A DNA stretch of 64,000 bases from Shewanella electrodiphila (GTDB lineage Bacteria; Pseudomonadota; Gammaproteobacteria; Enterobacterales; Shewanellaceae), in contig NZ_JAKIKU010000006.1 in NCBI RefSeq assembly GCF_023283985.1, forward strand, positions 186,001 through 250,000, read 5' to 3'. The notes under the pieces are model-generated. The model was not told the DNA's origin, searched no databases, and saw only the letters and a list, made by a program, of their open reading frames with translations. Shown here piece after piece: positions 17,485-27,079 of this stretch (the stretch's first letter is position 1; each line of letters opens with the position of its first letter). Both the position numbers and the translations under genes were made by a program.

Positions 17485-19691
17485 GAGGCTTTATCAACAG
17501 GTAGCTGAACTTCAACCTCGTTACTCTCATAAGGTTGATAATAACCATATTGACCATGATACTGTTGAGCGTCTTTGATATTCAGTTGATTTAGCACGAC
17601 ACCGAAGACTTTGCCTCGAGCCTGGTATAATTTAGCCAAGGTTAATTTAACAGCTTCTGAGCGAGTGGTAGCAGCTTTAACCACGGTGACAACTGCATCA
17701 CTGTGGGGCGCTATAACAAGCGCATCACTTACTGCTTGAATCGGAGGGGTATCAACAATAATTTTAGTGTATTGCTGCTTCAGTATTGTCATGACTTCAG
17801 CAAAGTAAGGAGATGACAATAATTCTTGAGGGTTGAGCGGAATGGCTCCTGCAGCTAACACATCAACATTAGGCTTAACATCTCTCACAATGCAGGAATT
17901 AATATCATCAGCACCTGATAGCACATTTGATAACCCAGGTTGATAGTTTGGTAAACCAAAACGGCTGCCAATATTGGGCTTTCTCATATCAGCATCAATT
18001 ATCAGCACTTTTTCCATACCTGAAAAAGCAAATGCTAAATTCATCGCTACTGTAGTTTTCCCTTCATTGGGAAATGAAGATGAGACTTCAATAATCCGAA
18101 GTTCTTGCCCCAACGCCATTAAAGAAAGCGATGTTCTAATCGTTCGTACTGACTCAGCATGCATCTTGGCGTTACTGTCAAAAAATGCAAAATTAACTTC
18201 ATCATAACTGGCTTTCTTATCCGCTTTAGGGATATAACCTAACGCTCGCTGCGATAGTACTTTTTCAACATCGTCAGTTGTTTTGATTGTATCGTTTAAC
18301 GCATCAAGCACTAAAACAACCACAATAGCAAAAATAAAACTGGCTAAGAAAGCAGCCACAACAATGAGTTTCTTGTTAGGTTTAATAGGGTTGTAAGGTG
18401 TTACAGCCCTATCGGTAAAGCGTGCAACAGGCGAGTCAAAATCACCTGTCACTTCTGTTTCTTTTTGGCGAGAAAGAAAACTTTCAAATAATTGTTGATT
18501 AGTATTAACTTCACGTACCAAGCGTTTGTATGTGGTATCAATGGTACTTAGATCCTGAAAGTCACCTTTAGAACTATTAAACTGTTGCTCTAACGCTTTT
18601 AGGTTTTGAGTCGCTGTTTGCGCTTCATCTTCGATACCCTGCACCAAACGGCCAATTTGTATGCGCAAGTTTTTTTCAACTGTGGCTAATTCTGCATTAG
18701 CTGCAATTAATTTTGGGTGTTTAGGGCCATATACTTGCTTTAATTCAGACACTTTACGTTCGACAATACTGACTTCACGTTTGACATTTTGAATAGAAAG
18801 ATGAGAAGTGACTTCTGGTAAACTTTCTAATCTGCCAATGTCATTTGCACCATACTTCTTAACAACGGCCATGAAACTGTCAGCTTGCGCTTTACGAGAT
18901 CTCGCAACGGTAATCTCATCACTCAAACGCTGCAACTCTTTTGCATCTAGCGCTGTAACCCCTTCAACATCCACAAGGCCGTTTTTAATTCTAAACTGCT
19001 CTAAACGATGTTCTGATGCATCAAGATTGACACGTAGGTCTTCTAATCGTCCACCTAGCCAAATATTGGCTTTTTGAGTCATCCCAGCTTTAGCTTCTAA
19101 TTGACTCAAAATGTACGCATCGCCTACAGCATTGGAGACTAAGGATGCGAGCTCTGGGTCGGGGGTTTCGTAACTAATATTAACTAACTGAGTTTTACGA
19201 ATTGGTCTAATAAAAATGTTACTTGCAAAACCACTCACTCTTTGTTGATACACTTTATTGTGATCAACTGGGGCACTTTCTTCTTTTGGCAGAAAATCAA
19301 AGTTATTTTTAAATTGCTTGAATAACGATGGCTGTGGCTGAAATTGCGGATGATTCTCCAAATCTAATTCGTTAAAAACCCTTTCAGCAATGGAGCGGGA
19401 TTTAAGGATTTCGAATTGAGTTAAATAATATTCCCGTTGCCCTGAATTAATGCCATACACTTCATCAATTTTAATCGCACTCGCTTGTTCAGACTCTATC
19501 AATAGCGTCGATGTGGCTGAATAAATAGGCTTCATACTCATCACCACAAACACTGTCAGTGCGGTAACAAGAATAGAAAAAGCTAGAATGCGCCACTTAA
19601 AATACAGTAACGGCTTAAAGAGTTTTTTAAAGTCAATTAACTGCTCAGGAAGAATAGGTGATGTTTTTTCGATAGGTGTTGTTGATATCAT
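17481..19691 (-). CDS. Wzc-type polysaccharide co-polymerase and tyrosine autokinase
   Basis: A 736-residue inner-membrane protein controlling chain length and export. The N-terminal Wzz domain is bounded by two membrane segments (near 35-55 and 425-445) with a coiled-coil periplasmic region between. The C-terminal BY-kinase has Walker A FPNEGKTTVAMN near 543, Walker A' IIDADMRKPNIG near 567 and Walker B IIVDTPPIQAVSDA near 645. The tail has a tyrosine cluster QQYHGQYGYYQPYES for autophosphorylation. Its start overlaps the stop of the export gene (TAATG), indicating coupling. It corresponds to vpsO by order. Confidence 0.95.
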   Translation of the reverse strand: MISTTPIEKTSPILPEQLIDFKKLFKPLLYFKWRILAFSILVTALTVFVVMSMKPIYSATSTLLIESEQASAIKIDEVYGINSGQREYYLTQFEILKSRSIAERVFNELDLENHPQFQPQPSLFKQFKNNFDFLPKEESAPVDHNKVYQQRVSGFASNIFIRPIRKTQLVNISYETPDPELASLVSNAVGDAYILSQLEAKAGMTQKANIWLGGRLEDLRVNLDASEHRLEQFRIKNGLVDVEGVTALDAKELQRLSDEITVARSRKAQADSFMAVVKKYGANDIGRLESLPEVTSHLSIQNVKREVSIVERKVSELKQVYGPKHPKLIAANAELATVEKNLRIQIGRLVQGIEDEAQTATQNLKALEQQFNSSKGDFQDLSTIDTTYKRLVREVNTNQQLFESFLSRQKETEVTGDFDSPVARFTDRAVTPYNPIKPNKKLIVVAAFLASFIFAIVVVLVLDALNDTIKTTDDVEKVLSQRALGYIPKADKKASYDEVNFAFFDSNAKMHAESVRTIRTSLSLMALGQELRIIEVSSSFPNEGKTTVAMNLAFAFSGMEKVLIIDADMRKPNIGSRFGLPNYQPGLSNVLSGADDINSCIVRDVKPNVDVLAAGAIPLNPQELLSSPYFAEVMTILKQQYTKIIVDTPPIQAVSDALVIAPHSDAVVTVVKAATTRSEAVKLTLAKLYQARGKVFGVVLNQLNIKDAQQYHGQYGYYQPYESNEVEVQLPVDKAS

Positions 19692-20215
19692 TAAAAAAAT
19701 CTCTGTTCTATGGTTACCGTATCACCAGCATTGATTTTAGTTTTAATCTCCGCACTTTCAGACTGAGTTTTGGTTCCTTCACGAGAGATAAAGATTTTAT
19801 CTGTTGAAGCTCTCTCTGTTAATCCTCCAGCCAATGCTACAGCTTGGTTTATTGTCATCCCTGGTTGATAAGGATACCCGCCAGGTTTTTTTACTTCGCC
19901 ATGAATGTAAAATGGACGGTAATGCACAATACCTACATAAACACTAGGCTCGACAAAGTAGTCACCTTTCAATCCGGAATAAATTAAATTCTCAACTTCT
20001 TTCACTGTTAAGCCTTTAAGTGCTAACGTACCTAAAAATGGATAATTAACCGTACTACTGTTGGTCAATCTGGTTTCTAACGTCAGCTTTTCTTCACCAT
20101 AAACTTTTATTACGATCGTATCGCCAGCCGATAACCTATGATTATCTTCATCATTTTCGGCAAAAGCATTAACGCTTGTAAACACAAGCGCTAATAACAA
20201 CAGAACTAATTTCAT
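19691..20215 (-). CDS. Short polysaccharide export (OPX/Wza-family) protein
   Basis: A 174-residue periplasmic protein with a signal peptide (cleavage near NAFA/ENDED), a Poly_export domain (LSAGDTIVIKVYGEEKLTLE) and one SLBB domain (YIHGEVKKPGGYPYQPGMTI...ALAGGLTERAS). It has no lipobox cysteine and is less than half the length of E. coli Wza (379), lacking the C-terminal helix that forms the outer-membrane pore. Short OPX proteins of this sort are known to work with a separate beta-barrel; the adjacent gene at 20225-21463 is the obvious partner. Equivalent by order to vpsN. Confidence 0.9.
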   Translation of the reverse strand: MKLVLLLLALVFTSVNAFAENDEDNHRLSAGDTIVIKVYGEEKLTLETRLTNSSTVNYPFLGTLALKGLTVKEVENLIYSGLKGDYFVEPSVYVGIVHYRPFYIHGEVKKPGGYPYQPGMTINQAVALAGGLTERASTDKIFISREGTKTQSESAEIKTKINAGDTVTIEQRFF

Positions 20216-20224
20216 AACCTTCCT

Positions 20225-21463
20225 TTACAAAGTCATTTCAGCATTGATGTAATACACATTTCTATCAAATTCGTATATATCACTCGATGAACGACTTTCA
20301 TTAATATCAACGCCTGCTCTTAACATTAGCCAACGCGCGACTGAATATCCTATCGCGGCTTGGTACGTTGATGTTTTGTCTTCCCTAATAATGCCAGTAA
20401 AGTCGTCCTCTACTCTTTCATAACCTAGTTTAGTTGAAAAAAGCTCTGTCCAATTATGCTCCCATGAAGCCCCGTAACTTGTCTCACGTACATAGTCTCC
20501 TAAAAGGTTAGGATCTTTACTGCTCTGCCCTGTTTTTAGCGTCAATGCACTATAAGTTAATGGCCTCCACGTGATATCTACATCCCAGGTTAAACCGCTA
20601 AAGTCATCTCGAATACTATTATCAAAACTTTTCTGTTGATAACCTACTCTCACTTTACCTTCTGTAGAGGCCGTAGCTTCCCAGTCTGCTCCGAGTAAAT
20701 AATTGGTCGTTACACTGTCTCGATTTTGTAATTCGATGTCTTGTGGACTCTTGTTATACTCAGTATCAATGCTTTGAATGCTTGCAACTAAGCTCGCTGT
20801 AGGGCTCACATCGTAATAAAACGAACCACCAAAAGTTACATCTGTGTAGTTTTTATATTGAGTTAGCTCTTCATATCGTTTGTATTCTTTTTCTAAGTAT
20901 TTAGCGTTAATTCTTAATCTTGCTGGCGTACTTCTTGCTCCATACTCGTAATAACCGCCAATGGCATATACATCATAGGTATTGGGCTCTACCTGCAGGT
21001 TACCTGCGCCTTCGAAAATACCTGTACCCCTATCTTCATGACCCGCAATGTATGAACCAATGATATTAAACCGATTGGACTGGTTAAGTTCCACATCTGC
21101 TTTTAATCGAAATAAACCATCTAAATAGTTATCGTCACTGCTGCTGAAATATTCAGCATATTCAATACCAGCTTCGGCGGTATAAGAGCTATTGCCACTA
21201 AGAAGTTCAGCTTTAAGAGCAGGAGTTACCACTAAAATCATACTGTCTTCAGTATCAAGGTTTGCACTTGCGATATTGTCATCATATTTCACACTCGCAT
21301 TTAACCCTGGGGTGAAATCGATCCCTGAATCAGTTTTAATCACGACGGCATTTTCAGTGTTCTGAGCCTGTGCAACAGGGACAAATAATGCACCAACTAA
21401 CACTGCTATTATATTTTTATTGCCTATCAAGGTTCTCATTTTACTCTCCATGTTAGTAAGCAT
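20225..21463 (-). CDS. Outer-membrane beta-barrel protein of the polysaccharide exporter
   Basis: A 412-residue exported protein with a signal peptide ending near VAQA. The mature part is a run of amphipathic beta strands alternating aromatic and polar residues (for example ASLVASIQSIDTEYNK, KLGYERVEDDFTGI, ARWLMLRAGVDI) and ends in a beta strand, YYINAEMTL, consistent with a BBP2-type barrel of about 16-18 strands. It corresponds to vpsM by order and lies between the initiating transferase and the short export protein, so it is likely the secretion porin. Pore function is inference. Confidence 0.82.
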   Translation of the reverse strand: MLTNMESKMRTLIGNKNIIAVLVGALFVPVAQAQNTENAVVIKTDSGIDFTPGLNASVKYDDNIASANLDTEDSMILVVTPALKAELLSGNSSYTAEAGIEYAEYFSSSDDNYLDGLFRLKADVELNQSNRFNIIGSYIAGHEDRGTGIFEGAGNLQVEPNTYDVYAIGGYYEYGARSTPARLRINAKYLEKEYKRYEELTQYKNYTDVTFGGSFYYDVSPTASLVASIQSIDTEYNKSPQDIELQNRDSVTTNYLLGADWEATASTEGKVRVGYQQKSFDNSIRDDFSGLTWDVDITWRPLTYSALTLKTGQSSKDPNLLGDYVRETSYGASWEHNWTELFSTKLGYERVEDDFTGIIREDKTSTYQAAIGYSVARWLMLRAGVDINESRSSSDIYEFDRNVYYINAEMTL

Positions 21464-22853
21464 TATTTCCAGTAAAGCCTTTAAAAACTGTCTTAAAAAT
21501 TATTTTAACGTCCCACCAAAGAGACCAATGACGTATGTATGCTAAGTCGTATTCGACACGTTTTTCCATTTTATCAATCGTGTCTGTTTCACCACGCCAA
21601 CCATTAACCTGTGCCCAACCTGTAATGCCGGGACGAACTTTATGACGCAACATGTAATAAGCAACCAGTTGGCGATATTCTTCATTATGAGCAACCGCAT
21701 GAGGCCTAGGCCCAACAACTGACATAGTGCCTAATAAAACATTAAAAAACTGAGGCAGTTCATCTAGTGAAGTTCGCCTTAGGAACCCCCCAATAGAAGT
21801 CAGACGGCTGTCATTTTTCGTCGCTTGGGTGACCTTGGCAGCATTTTCAGTCACCGTCATTGACCGGAATTTGAATACTTTAATCCTCTCACCACCAAGA
21901 CCATACCTATCTTGTTTAAAGATCACAGCTCCCGGGGAAGTCAATTTAATCGCTATTGCTATCACCATTAAAACAGGTGAAATAGCAATAATCGCCAACG
22001 AACTAAATAAAATATCAAAAGTTCGTTTATAGAAGTTTTTCATTCCATGTACTGGTGATTCAAAAACACTAATCGTATCCAAGTCACCAACATGGCCTAT
22101 ACGCGCATGCATCAAATTTTTAAGTAAAAAGTCCGGTAAAATTAAAACATCGACTGTCGAATCGCCCAATTGATGAATAATATTTGAAATTCTTTTTTCT
22201 GCTAACATAGGCAAACAGATATAAAGCTTTTTCACTTCACCTTTTTTAGCCATTGCTACAACTTTATCAATAGAGCCATTTAGCAACTTTAAATATTCGC
22301 CATTAATTCTCTCTGGCTCTCTATCATCGTAAAAACCTACGCACTGAAGACCCAACTCAATATTTTCATTAAGTTCTTGGTATAAGTTGGTGCCAGATTG
22401 AGTCATACCGATAATGGCAACTTTCTGTAAACTATAACCATTACGTCGCATACTTCGCTTAACAATTCGAACTAATAATCTCCAACCAACAAGAAGTAAC
22501 ATTGATAAGCTAAACCAGCCAAACATCACCACTCTTGAATAGTAGTCTCCTTGTTTAAATAAAAAAACAGCTGTGATTAGTATAAAAAACGAAACGACTA
22601 ATACTGTGGACATCAATCCAAGGACGTAAAGAAAACTACTTAATCGCCAAGAACGGTATATTGATATCGATTCTGCTAAATATAAGTAGAAAAAGAGTTC
22701 TGCCATCAGTAGCAAAAAATACTCTCTATCAAATGCAACTTCGTGAAAAGAAAGCATGATAAAAAATGCTGCAATGAGAAAGCTAACATCTGCCAGACGA
22801 AACGCAAAAGCTAAGCCATTTCGTGCAACATGGAAGTTTGAGGGCTTATCCAC
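21453..22853 (-). CDS. Undecaprenyl-phosphate sugar phosphotransferase (WcaJ/VpsL type)
   Basis: A 466-residue polyprenyl glycosylphosphotransferase that starts the repeat unit by moving a sugar-1-phosphate, usually glucose or galactose, to undecaprenyl phosphate. Four N-terminal membrane segments are followed by a nucleotide-binding-like region (VAIIGMTQSGTNLYQE), a fifth hydrophobic segment and the catalytic domain with FKFRSM, DELPQFFNVLLGTMSVVGPRP and RPGITGWAQVNGWRGETD. It has the length of WcaJ (464). The sugar cannot be told from sequence. It overlaps the beta-barrel gene by 11 bases. A 149-base gap separates it from the previous gene. Confidence 0.93.
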   Translation of the reverse strand: MDKPSNFHVARNGLAFAFRLADVSFLIAAFFIMLSFHEVAFDREYFLLLMAELFFYLYLAESISIYRSWRLSSFLYVLGLMSTVLVVSFFILITAVFLFKQGDYYSRVVMFGWFSLSMLLLVGWRLLVRIVKRSMRRNGYSLQKVAIIGMTQSGTNLYQELNENIELGLQCVGFYDDREPERINGEYLKLLNGSIDKVVAMAKKGEVKKLYICLPMLAEKRISNIIHQLGDSTVDVLILPDFLLKNLMHARIGHVGDLDTISVFESPVHGMKNFYKRTFDILFSSLAIIAISPVLMVIAIAIKLTSPGAVIFKQDRYGLGGERIKVFKFRSMTVTENAAKVTQATKNDSRLTSIGGFLRRTSLDELPQFFNVLLGTMSVVGPRPHAVAHNEEYRQLVAYYMLRHKVRPGITGWAQVNGWRGETDTIDKMEKRVEYDLAYIRHWSLWWDVKIIFKTVFKGFTGNNAY

Positions 22854-23002
22854 AAATTACTCCTTTTAAAAAGTGAATACTGAATTGTAATAATAAATTT
22901 GCTTGATGATATTAAAAATACAGAATGGCTTAATTGAAACTTTAGTTGGATAGATATGACGCTGAATAGCCTTTAGTGCTAGACACAAATCACTACATAT
23001 AT

Positions 23003-23734
23003 TTATTTTCTTAACGCTACATTCGCAAAGAAAATTGGAATGCCTACAACATACCGAGAAAACATCCTTTTTGGCTCTTTACTTAATCGGTAAAGCCACT
23101 CTAAACCGTTATTTCGATAAAAATCTGGAGCTCGTGAATGGCGACCAGCTTGAAAATCAATGATTGCACCACCACAAATAATTAAGGTTCTTGCGGAGTT
23201 AGCATGCTTAAGGAGCTTCGCGACTCTTTCTTGCTTTGGCATCCCCATCGCTAACACAACAATATTGAACCTTTCATCACGACAGTTTTCTTTGAAATGG
23301 TCTAAATAAGCCTCATCGTCTTTGAAACCGTCTAAAGATTGATAGTCGTTGCCAAGAAAAAGCTTGTTTGCGCCTATGCTCAACCATGGCTCTACTGTGC
23401 CATAGACTATAAAGTTGATATCAGAGTGGATAAATTGCGCTTGCTTAATAATAGAAGGAATTAAGTCAGTACCATTTAAGTTCTCACCAGCTGAAATATG
23501 ATTGTATTTACACGCTATTTTGATGCCTATGCCATCACGCAACACATAATCTAATTGCCTAAAAGATTCGTCAATCTCAGTGGACTTAGCGATTAGGTTA
23601 TAGCCATGTTGATTCAAAAAACCCAAGCTCGTTGGCTGATTAACATTAATTAAATGATTAATGAAATCGTCGACTTTAGATTTTTCTATATACGAAACTT
23701 TTTCGAGTATTGAACTACTGTTCATATTTGTCAT
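23003..23734 (-). CDS. WecG/TagA/CpsF family glycosyltransferase
   Basis: A 243-residue cytoplasmic, membrane-associated transferase of the WecG/TagA family (GT26), which adds N-acetylmannosamine-type or related sugars to lipid-linked acceptors. The conserved blocks are LRDGIGIKIA, GENLNGTDLIP, VLAMGMPKQERVA, CGGAIIDFQAG and RAPDFYRNNGLEWLYRLSKEP. It overlaps the preceding glycosyltransferase gene by 20 bases. The ATG at 23725 (codon 4) is an alternative start. The donor is not predictable. Confidence 0.92.
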   Translation of the reverse strand: MTNMNSSSILEKVSYIEKSKVDDFINHLINVNQPTSLGFLNQHGYNLIAKSTEIDESFRQLDYVLRDGIGIKIACKYNHISAGENLNGTDLIPSIIKQAQFIHSDINFIVYGTVEPWLSIGANKLFLGNDYQSLDGFKDDEAYLDHFKENCRDERFNIVVLAMGMPKQERVAKLLKHANSARTLIICGGAIIDFQAGRHSRAPDFYRNNGLEWLYRLSKEPKRMFSRYVVGIPIFFANVALRK

Positions 23735-24908
23735 CTCGCTCTGTTCTTACCCATTCTTTTTGTCTTGCCGTAAAGAATTTTTTATAGATTGAAAACTTAC
23801 TAAACACATACGCCAAAATGCCAAAAACATCTTTCAACTTAATGATACTTCGACCATTAAATAACCAAGAAATAGCTATGGCTCCAACTAAAACGAGTAA
23901 TAAGGTCAAACTAATGTAACTGGCAGTTGGCAACCCGAGGAGTAACAATATTAAGGTTAGAAAATTAGTTAGCACTACGATAAAAATCCACAGCACTGTT
24001 GGTGGGATAGCTGCATCTAATGCCAATAAAAATACATTCACTCTCCCTTTAACCAATGCTGTCAACATCATGTGAGGCAATATAGACATGGCGCTAATAT
24101 GGCCATGTTCCCAGCGAGTTCGTTGAGATTCGGTGCCAGAAGAAGACTCAGGAAAATAACTATTAACCACAGCATGAGGATAGAATTTAGCTTGTTCATC
24201 AATACTAGCAAGCTTTAATCCTAGCTCCAGATCTTCAACAATACTGCCGCTAGCAAAAGACACCTTTGTGAATAATCGCCATGGAAACGCCATACCCGAA
24301 CCTTGCAGATGACAACCTATTTTCATTTTTGCTAAACCGGTAGGTCTAATCTTATTTTTAACTAACCAAGCAAATTCGGCAACACGAGTTTTAATCGATG
24401 CGCCAATAGGAGACTTCATTAAATAAAGAGATTGAATAACTGAATTTTGAATTTGGCTTTGATTAACAAGTTTATCAAGGCTTCCTTGTTCAAATTCACA
24501 ATCGGCATCTAAAACCACCAATGTTTGTGGAACATCCACTGATTTATTCAAATGTTGTACCCCATAATCAAGTGCAAACCCTTTACCTGCTTGATGAAGG
24601 TCATGCCGCTCTATCACTTCAACCGAATGAGTTTGGCAAATACTGACTGTATTATCGGTACAATTATCTGCAATGACGATGAATCTATCTCCCTCAATTA
24701 GCTGAGGTAAAAGCGCCAGTATAGTTTGCTCAATCACGAGCTCTTCATTATGGGCTGGCATCAATATTGAGCACGGTTGTCTATTTATGCTTTCTAACTT
24801 ATTTCGACTGAATCTTTGGCCTATGAGCAACTCTAAGCTGATCATCAATGTAGGTACACCGATGATAATCAAAATCAAAAACGTAATTATGTTATCTAGA
24901 GTAAACAT
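23715..24908 (-). CDS. Membrane-bound family 2 glycosyltransferase
   Basis: A 397-residue GT2 enzyme with an N-terminal membrane segment and two or three C-terminal ones. The catalytic domain has ILMPAHNEELVIEQTI, the donor-binding VIADNCTDNT, the DxD-type VVLDADCEFE, and the QRTRWEHGH block that corresponds to the acceptor/Q-x-x-R-W motif of processive-type GT2 enzymes. It resembles hyaluronan/cellulose-synthase-like inner-membrane transferases. It is flanked three bases from the GT4 gene upstream and overlaps the WecG-type gene. Linkage and sugar are unknown. Confidence 0.9.
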   Translation of the reverse strand: MFTLDNIITFLILIIIGVPTLMISLELLIGQRFSRNKLESINRQPCSILMPAHNEELVIEQTILALLPQLIEGDRFIVIADNCTDNTVSICQTHSVEVIERHDLHQAGKGFALDYGVQHLNKSVDVPQTLVVLDADCEFEQGSLDKLVNQSQIQNSVIQSLYLMKSPIGASIKTRVAEFAWLVKNKIRPTGLAKMKIGCHLQGSGMAFPWRLFTKVSFASGSIVEDLELGLKLASIDEQAKFYPHAVVNSYFPESSSGTESQRTRWEHGHISAMSILPHMMLTALVKGRVNVFLLALDAAIPPTVLWIFIVVLTNFLTLILLLLGLPTASYISLTLLLVLVGAIAISWLFNGRSIIKLKDVFGILAYVFSKFSIYKKFFTARQKEWVRTERDDKYEQ

Positions 24909-24911
24909 CTT

Positions 24912-26117
24912 CTATCCTTGTCTAATGTGACAAGCTAATTTTGCCGCTTCGACATTAATATTATGCCTTGTCGCAACACTTGAATAAGCATTGTGAATGA
25001 GTATAGACAAAGCAGCCTCATCTAGCTCAATGAAGTCTTTCATTGCTTTTGTCGTGGCACTTACATCGCCAGCAGGAAATAGAATAGCATTTTCATTTGT
25101 AGTCAAAAGCTCAGGTATGCCCGCTATATAAGTCGTTAATACGGGGGTACCAATTGCCATAGCTTCCATAATCGCAACGGGCAAACCTTCAGCAAAACTA
25201 GGTAGAATCATTGCATCTGAATCAGTTAATAAACGCTTAACTTCGCCCGAACTTATCCATCCAGTTATGTCGACATGTTCATGTAAACCAAATTGACTAA
25301 TGTATGACTCAACTTGAGGGCGCATATCACCGTCACCGGCTAAAATCAGTTTTACATTCGGATCAACCGCCACTAAATCCTTAAATGCTTCTAGTAACAG
25401 CAATTGTCCCTTCTGTTCACATAAGCGACCGATGCACAAAAATTGTCTCGTGCTTGAAATACTAGGATCTGTTACCTGGCCCTGTAAAAACGTTTCATCC
25501 AGACCACAATGAACAATTTTAATTTTTGACCAATCTTCATAATCTGCCCAGCGAAACAGCTGCGAACGACAATAAGATGTAATTGCTGATACAAACTTTG
25601 AATTGGCAATTTTCTCATTTAAATGAAGACTAAGTGGTTTATCAAATTCTTCAGGTCCGTGAACAGTAAAGCTATAAGGTGTATTGATAAGCAAATTGGC
25701 TAACATCACAACTTCTGTAGAATTAGTGCCAAAATGAGCATGCACATGACGACTATCAAACTGCTCCATAAAGCTGGCCAACTTGCAAGCTTCAAGAAGA
25801 TAAACCAAATGATAAGGTAAACTCCGTTCTGACATTTTTGATAGCTTAACGGCACTTACTATTGCACGAATGATAGAGGCAGGCTGTTTCACTAATCGCT
25901 TAACAAAAAATGGAACAAGCGATTTCACCCCATCTTTGAGTAAATATTGCGTCTTAGAACGTTCTATCTTATCTGTTTCATCAGCGATATCAGCATCCCA
26001 GCCACGAAGAGCAATGCGTTGAATCTCAAAACCTTGTTGCTCTAGCGCTATGATTTCACGTCTTATAAAAGTGTGACTGACTTGAGGGTACTGATTAATA
26101 AAATAAGTAATTTTCAC
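24912..26117 (-). CDS. Family 4 (GT-B) glycosyltransferase
   Basis: A 401-residue retaining glycosyltransferase. N-terminal ITYFINQYPQVSHTFIRREI is typical of colanic-acid-type GT4 enzymes; FTVHGPEEFD and CIGRLCEQKGQLLLLEAF mark the two Rossmann halves, and SFAEGLPVAIMEAMAIGTP is the E-x7-E nucleotide-sugar signature. It is a cytoplasmic enzyme acting on the growing lipid-linked repeat unit. It overlaps the acyltransferase gene by four bases. Confidence 0.93.
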   Translation of the reverse strand: MKITYFINQYPQVSHTFIRREIIALEQQGFEIQRIALRGWDADIADETDKIERSKTQYLLKDGVKSLVPFFVKRLVKQPASIIRAIVSAVKLSKMSERSLPYHLVYLLEACKLASFMEQFDSRHVHAHFGTNSTEVVMLANLLINTPYSFTVHGPEEFDKPLSLHLNEKIANSKFVSAITSYCRSQLFRWADYEDWSKIKIVHCGLDETFLQGQVTDPSISSTRQFLCIGRLCEQKGQLLLLEAFKDLVAVDPNVKLILAGDGDMRPQVESYISQFGLHEHVDITGWISSGEVKRLLTDSDAMILPSFAEGLPVAIMEAMAIGTPVLTTYIAGIPELLTTNENAILFPAGDVSATTKAMKDFIELDEAALSILIHNAYSSVATRHNINVEAAKLACHIRQG

Positions 26118-27079
26118 TTAGAATGACCTTTTGAAAACGATTTTTTTGAAAACTGAATAAATTTAGATCTTCTTTTCCAGCACTCAGACATGATAATCCC
26201 TGTCAATAACGCAAATAGCACCACGGCAAATGCTGGTAAATTGGGGATCAATTTATCAATTAAAGACTTAGCTTGAAAATGAACTAAATAGATAAATAAG
26301 GATGACATGGCGATAATATTAATAGGCCAATGCAATACCTTTGGAATTGAAATTCTGTCGACCCAAACCGTTGCAATAGCTCCCAACATTAAAAATAATA
26401 CTTTGCTATTAAAATCAAACAAAACAAACTCTAGGGCTATCAAGCATAATATAGCTGAAGTAATTACTTTCTTTTTAGTCTCAGTACTAAAAGCAACTAA
26501 AGCACCTGCAAAAAATATATACATCATTAAGTGAGGAAATCTATCTAAGTAAAAGCTTGTGTCCCATATCATTCGGCACACAATGGAAAGTATGTAAAAC
26601 ATAACAAATCCGAACAAAAGTGATTGGTAAGGCTTTTTACTAATCCAAAAATAGAAATAATTTAAAATCATAACTAAGCCAAACAAAACATATATTTGAA
26701 CCAAAACCTCAATAAACCAAAATGTTAAACCATCAGCATAGTTAGGGCCAATAAAATTAGATACAAGAAAAACGCCACCAAGGTAAAACCGGCCTAAAAA
26801 TGCGTAGATAAAAAATGTATAGAGTAAAACAGGAACAATTATCTTGATGATGAACCCAAAGTATATTTTTACAAAGGAAACAATATCAAAGTAAGCCTTA
26901 CCAGCATTTGCCCGTTTAACTTTAGGGTAATTAAATCTAACGAAATTATATCCTGACAGAAAAATTAAATAGAAAGAACCACCAGCTAAATGAATAAACC
27001 CCAAATGACCAGAAACAATTGCAAAAATTGAAAATGCTCTTAAAACAATCGTCAAATCTATTTTAGACATTAACTGCAT
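26114..27079 (-). CDS. Acyltransferase family 3 membrane protein
   Basis: A 321-residue polytopic protein with about ten hydrophobic segments. The N-terminal motif IDLTIVLRAFSIFAIVSGHLG has the Arg and His of acyltransferase family 3, whose members put acetyl, succinyl or similar groups on surface polysaccharides. AGGAG five bases before the ATG supports this start. The gene starts within the end of the Wzy-like gene (17-base overlap). It probably acetylates the repeat unit; the acyl group is unknown. Confidence 0.8.
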   Translation of the reverse strand: MQLMSKIDLTIVLRAFSIFAIVSGHLGFIHLAGGSFYLIFLSGYNFVRFNYPKVKRANAGKAYFDIVSFVKIYFGFIIKIIVPVLLYTFFIYAFLGRFYLGGVFLVSNFIGPNYADGLTFWFIEVLVQIYVLFGLVMILNYFYFWISKKPYQSLLFGFVMFYILSIVCRMIWDTSFYLDRFPHLMMYIFFAGALVAFSTETKKKVITSAILCLIALEFVLFDFNSKVLFLMLGAIATVWVDRISIPKVLHWPINIIAMSSLFIYLVHFQAKSLIDKLIPNLPAFAVVLFALLTGIIMSECWKRRSKFIQFSKKSFSKGHSK

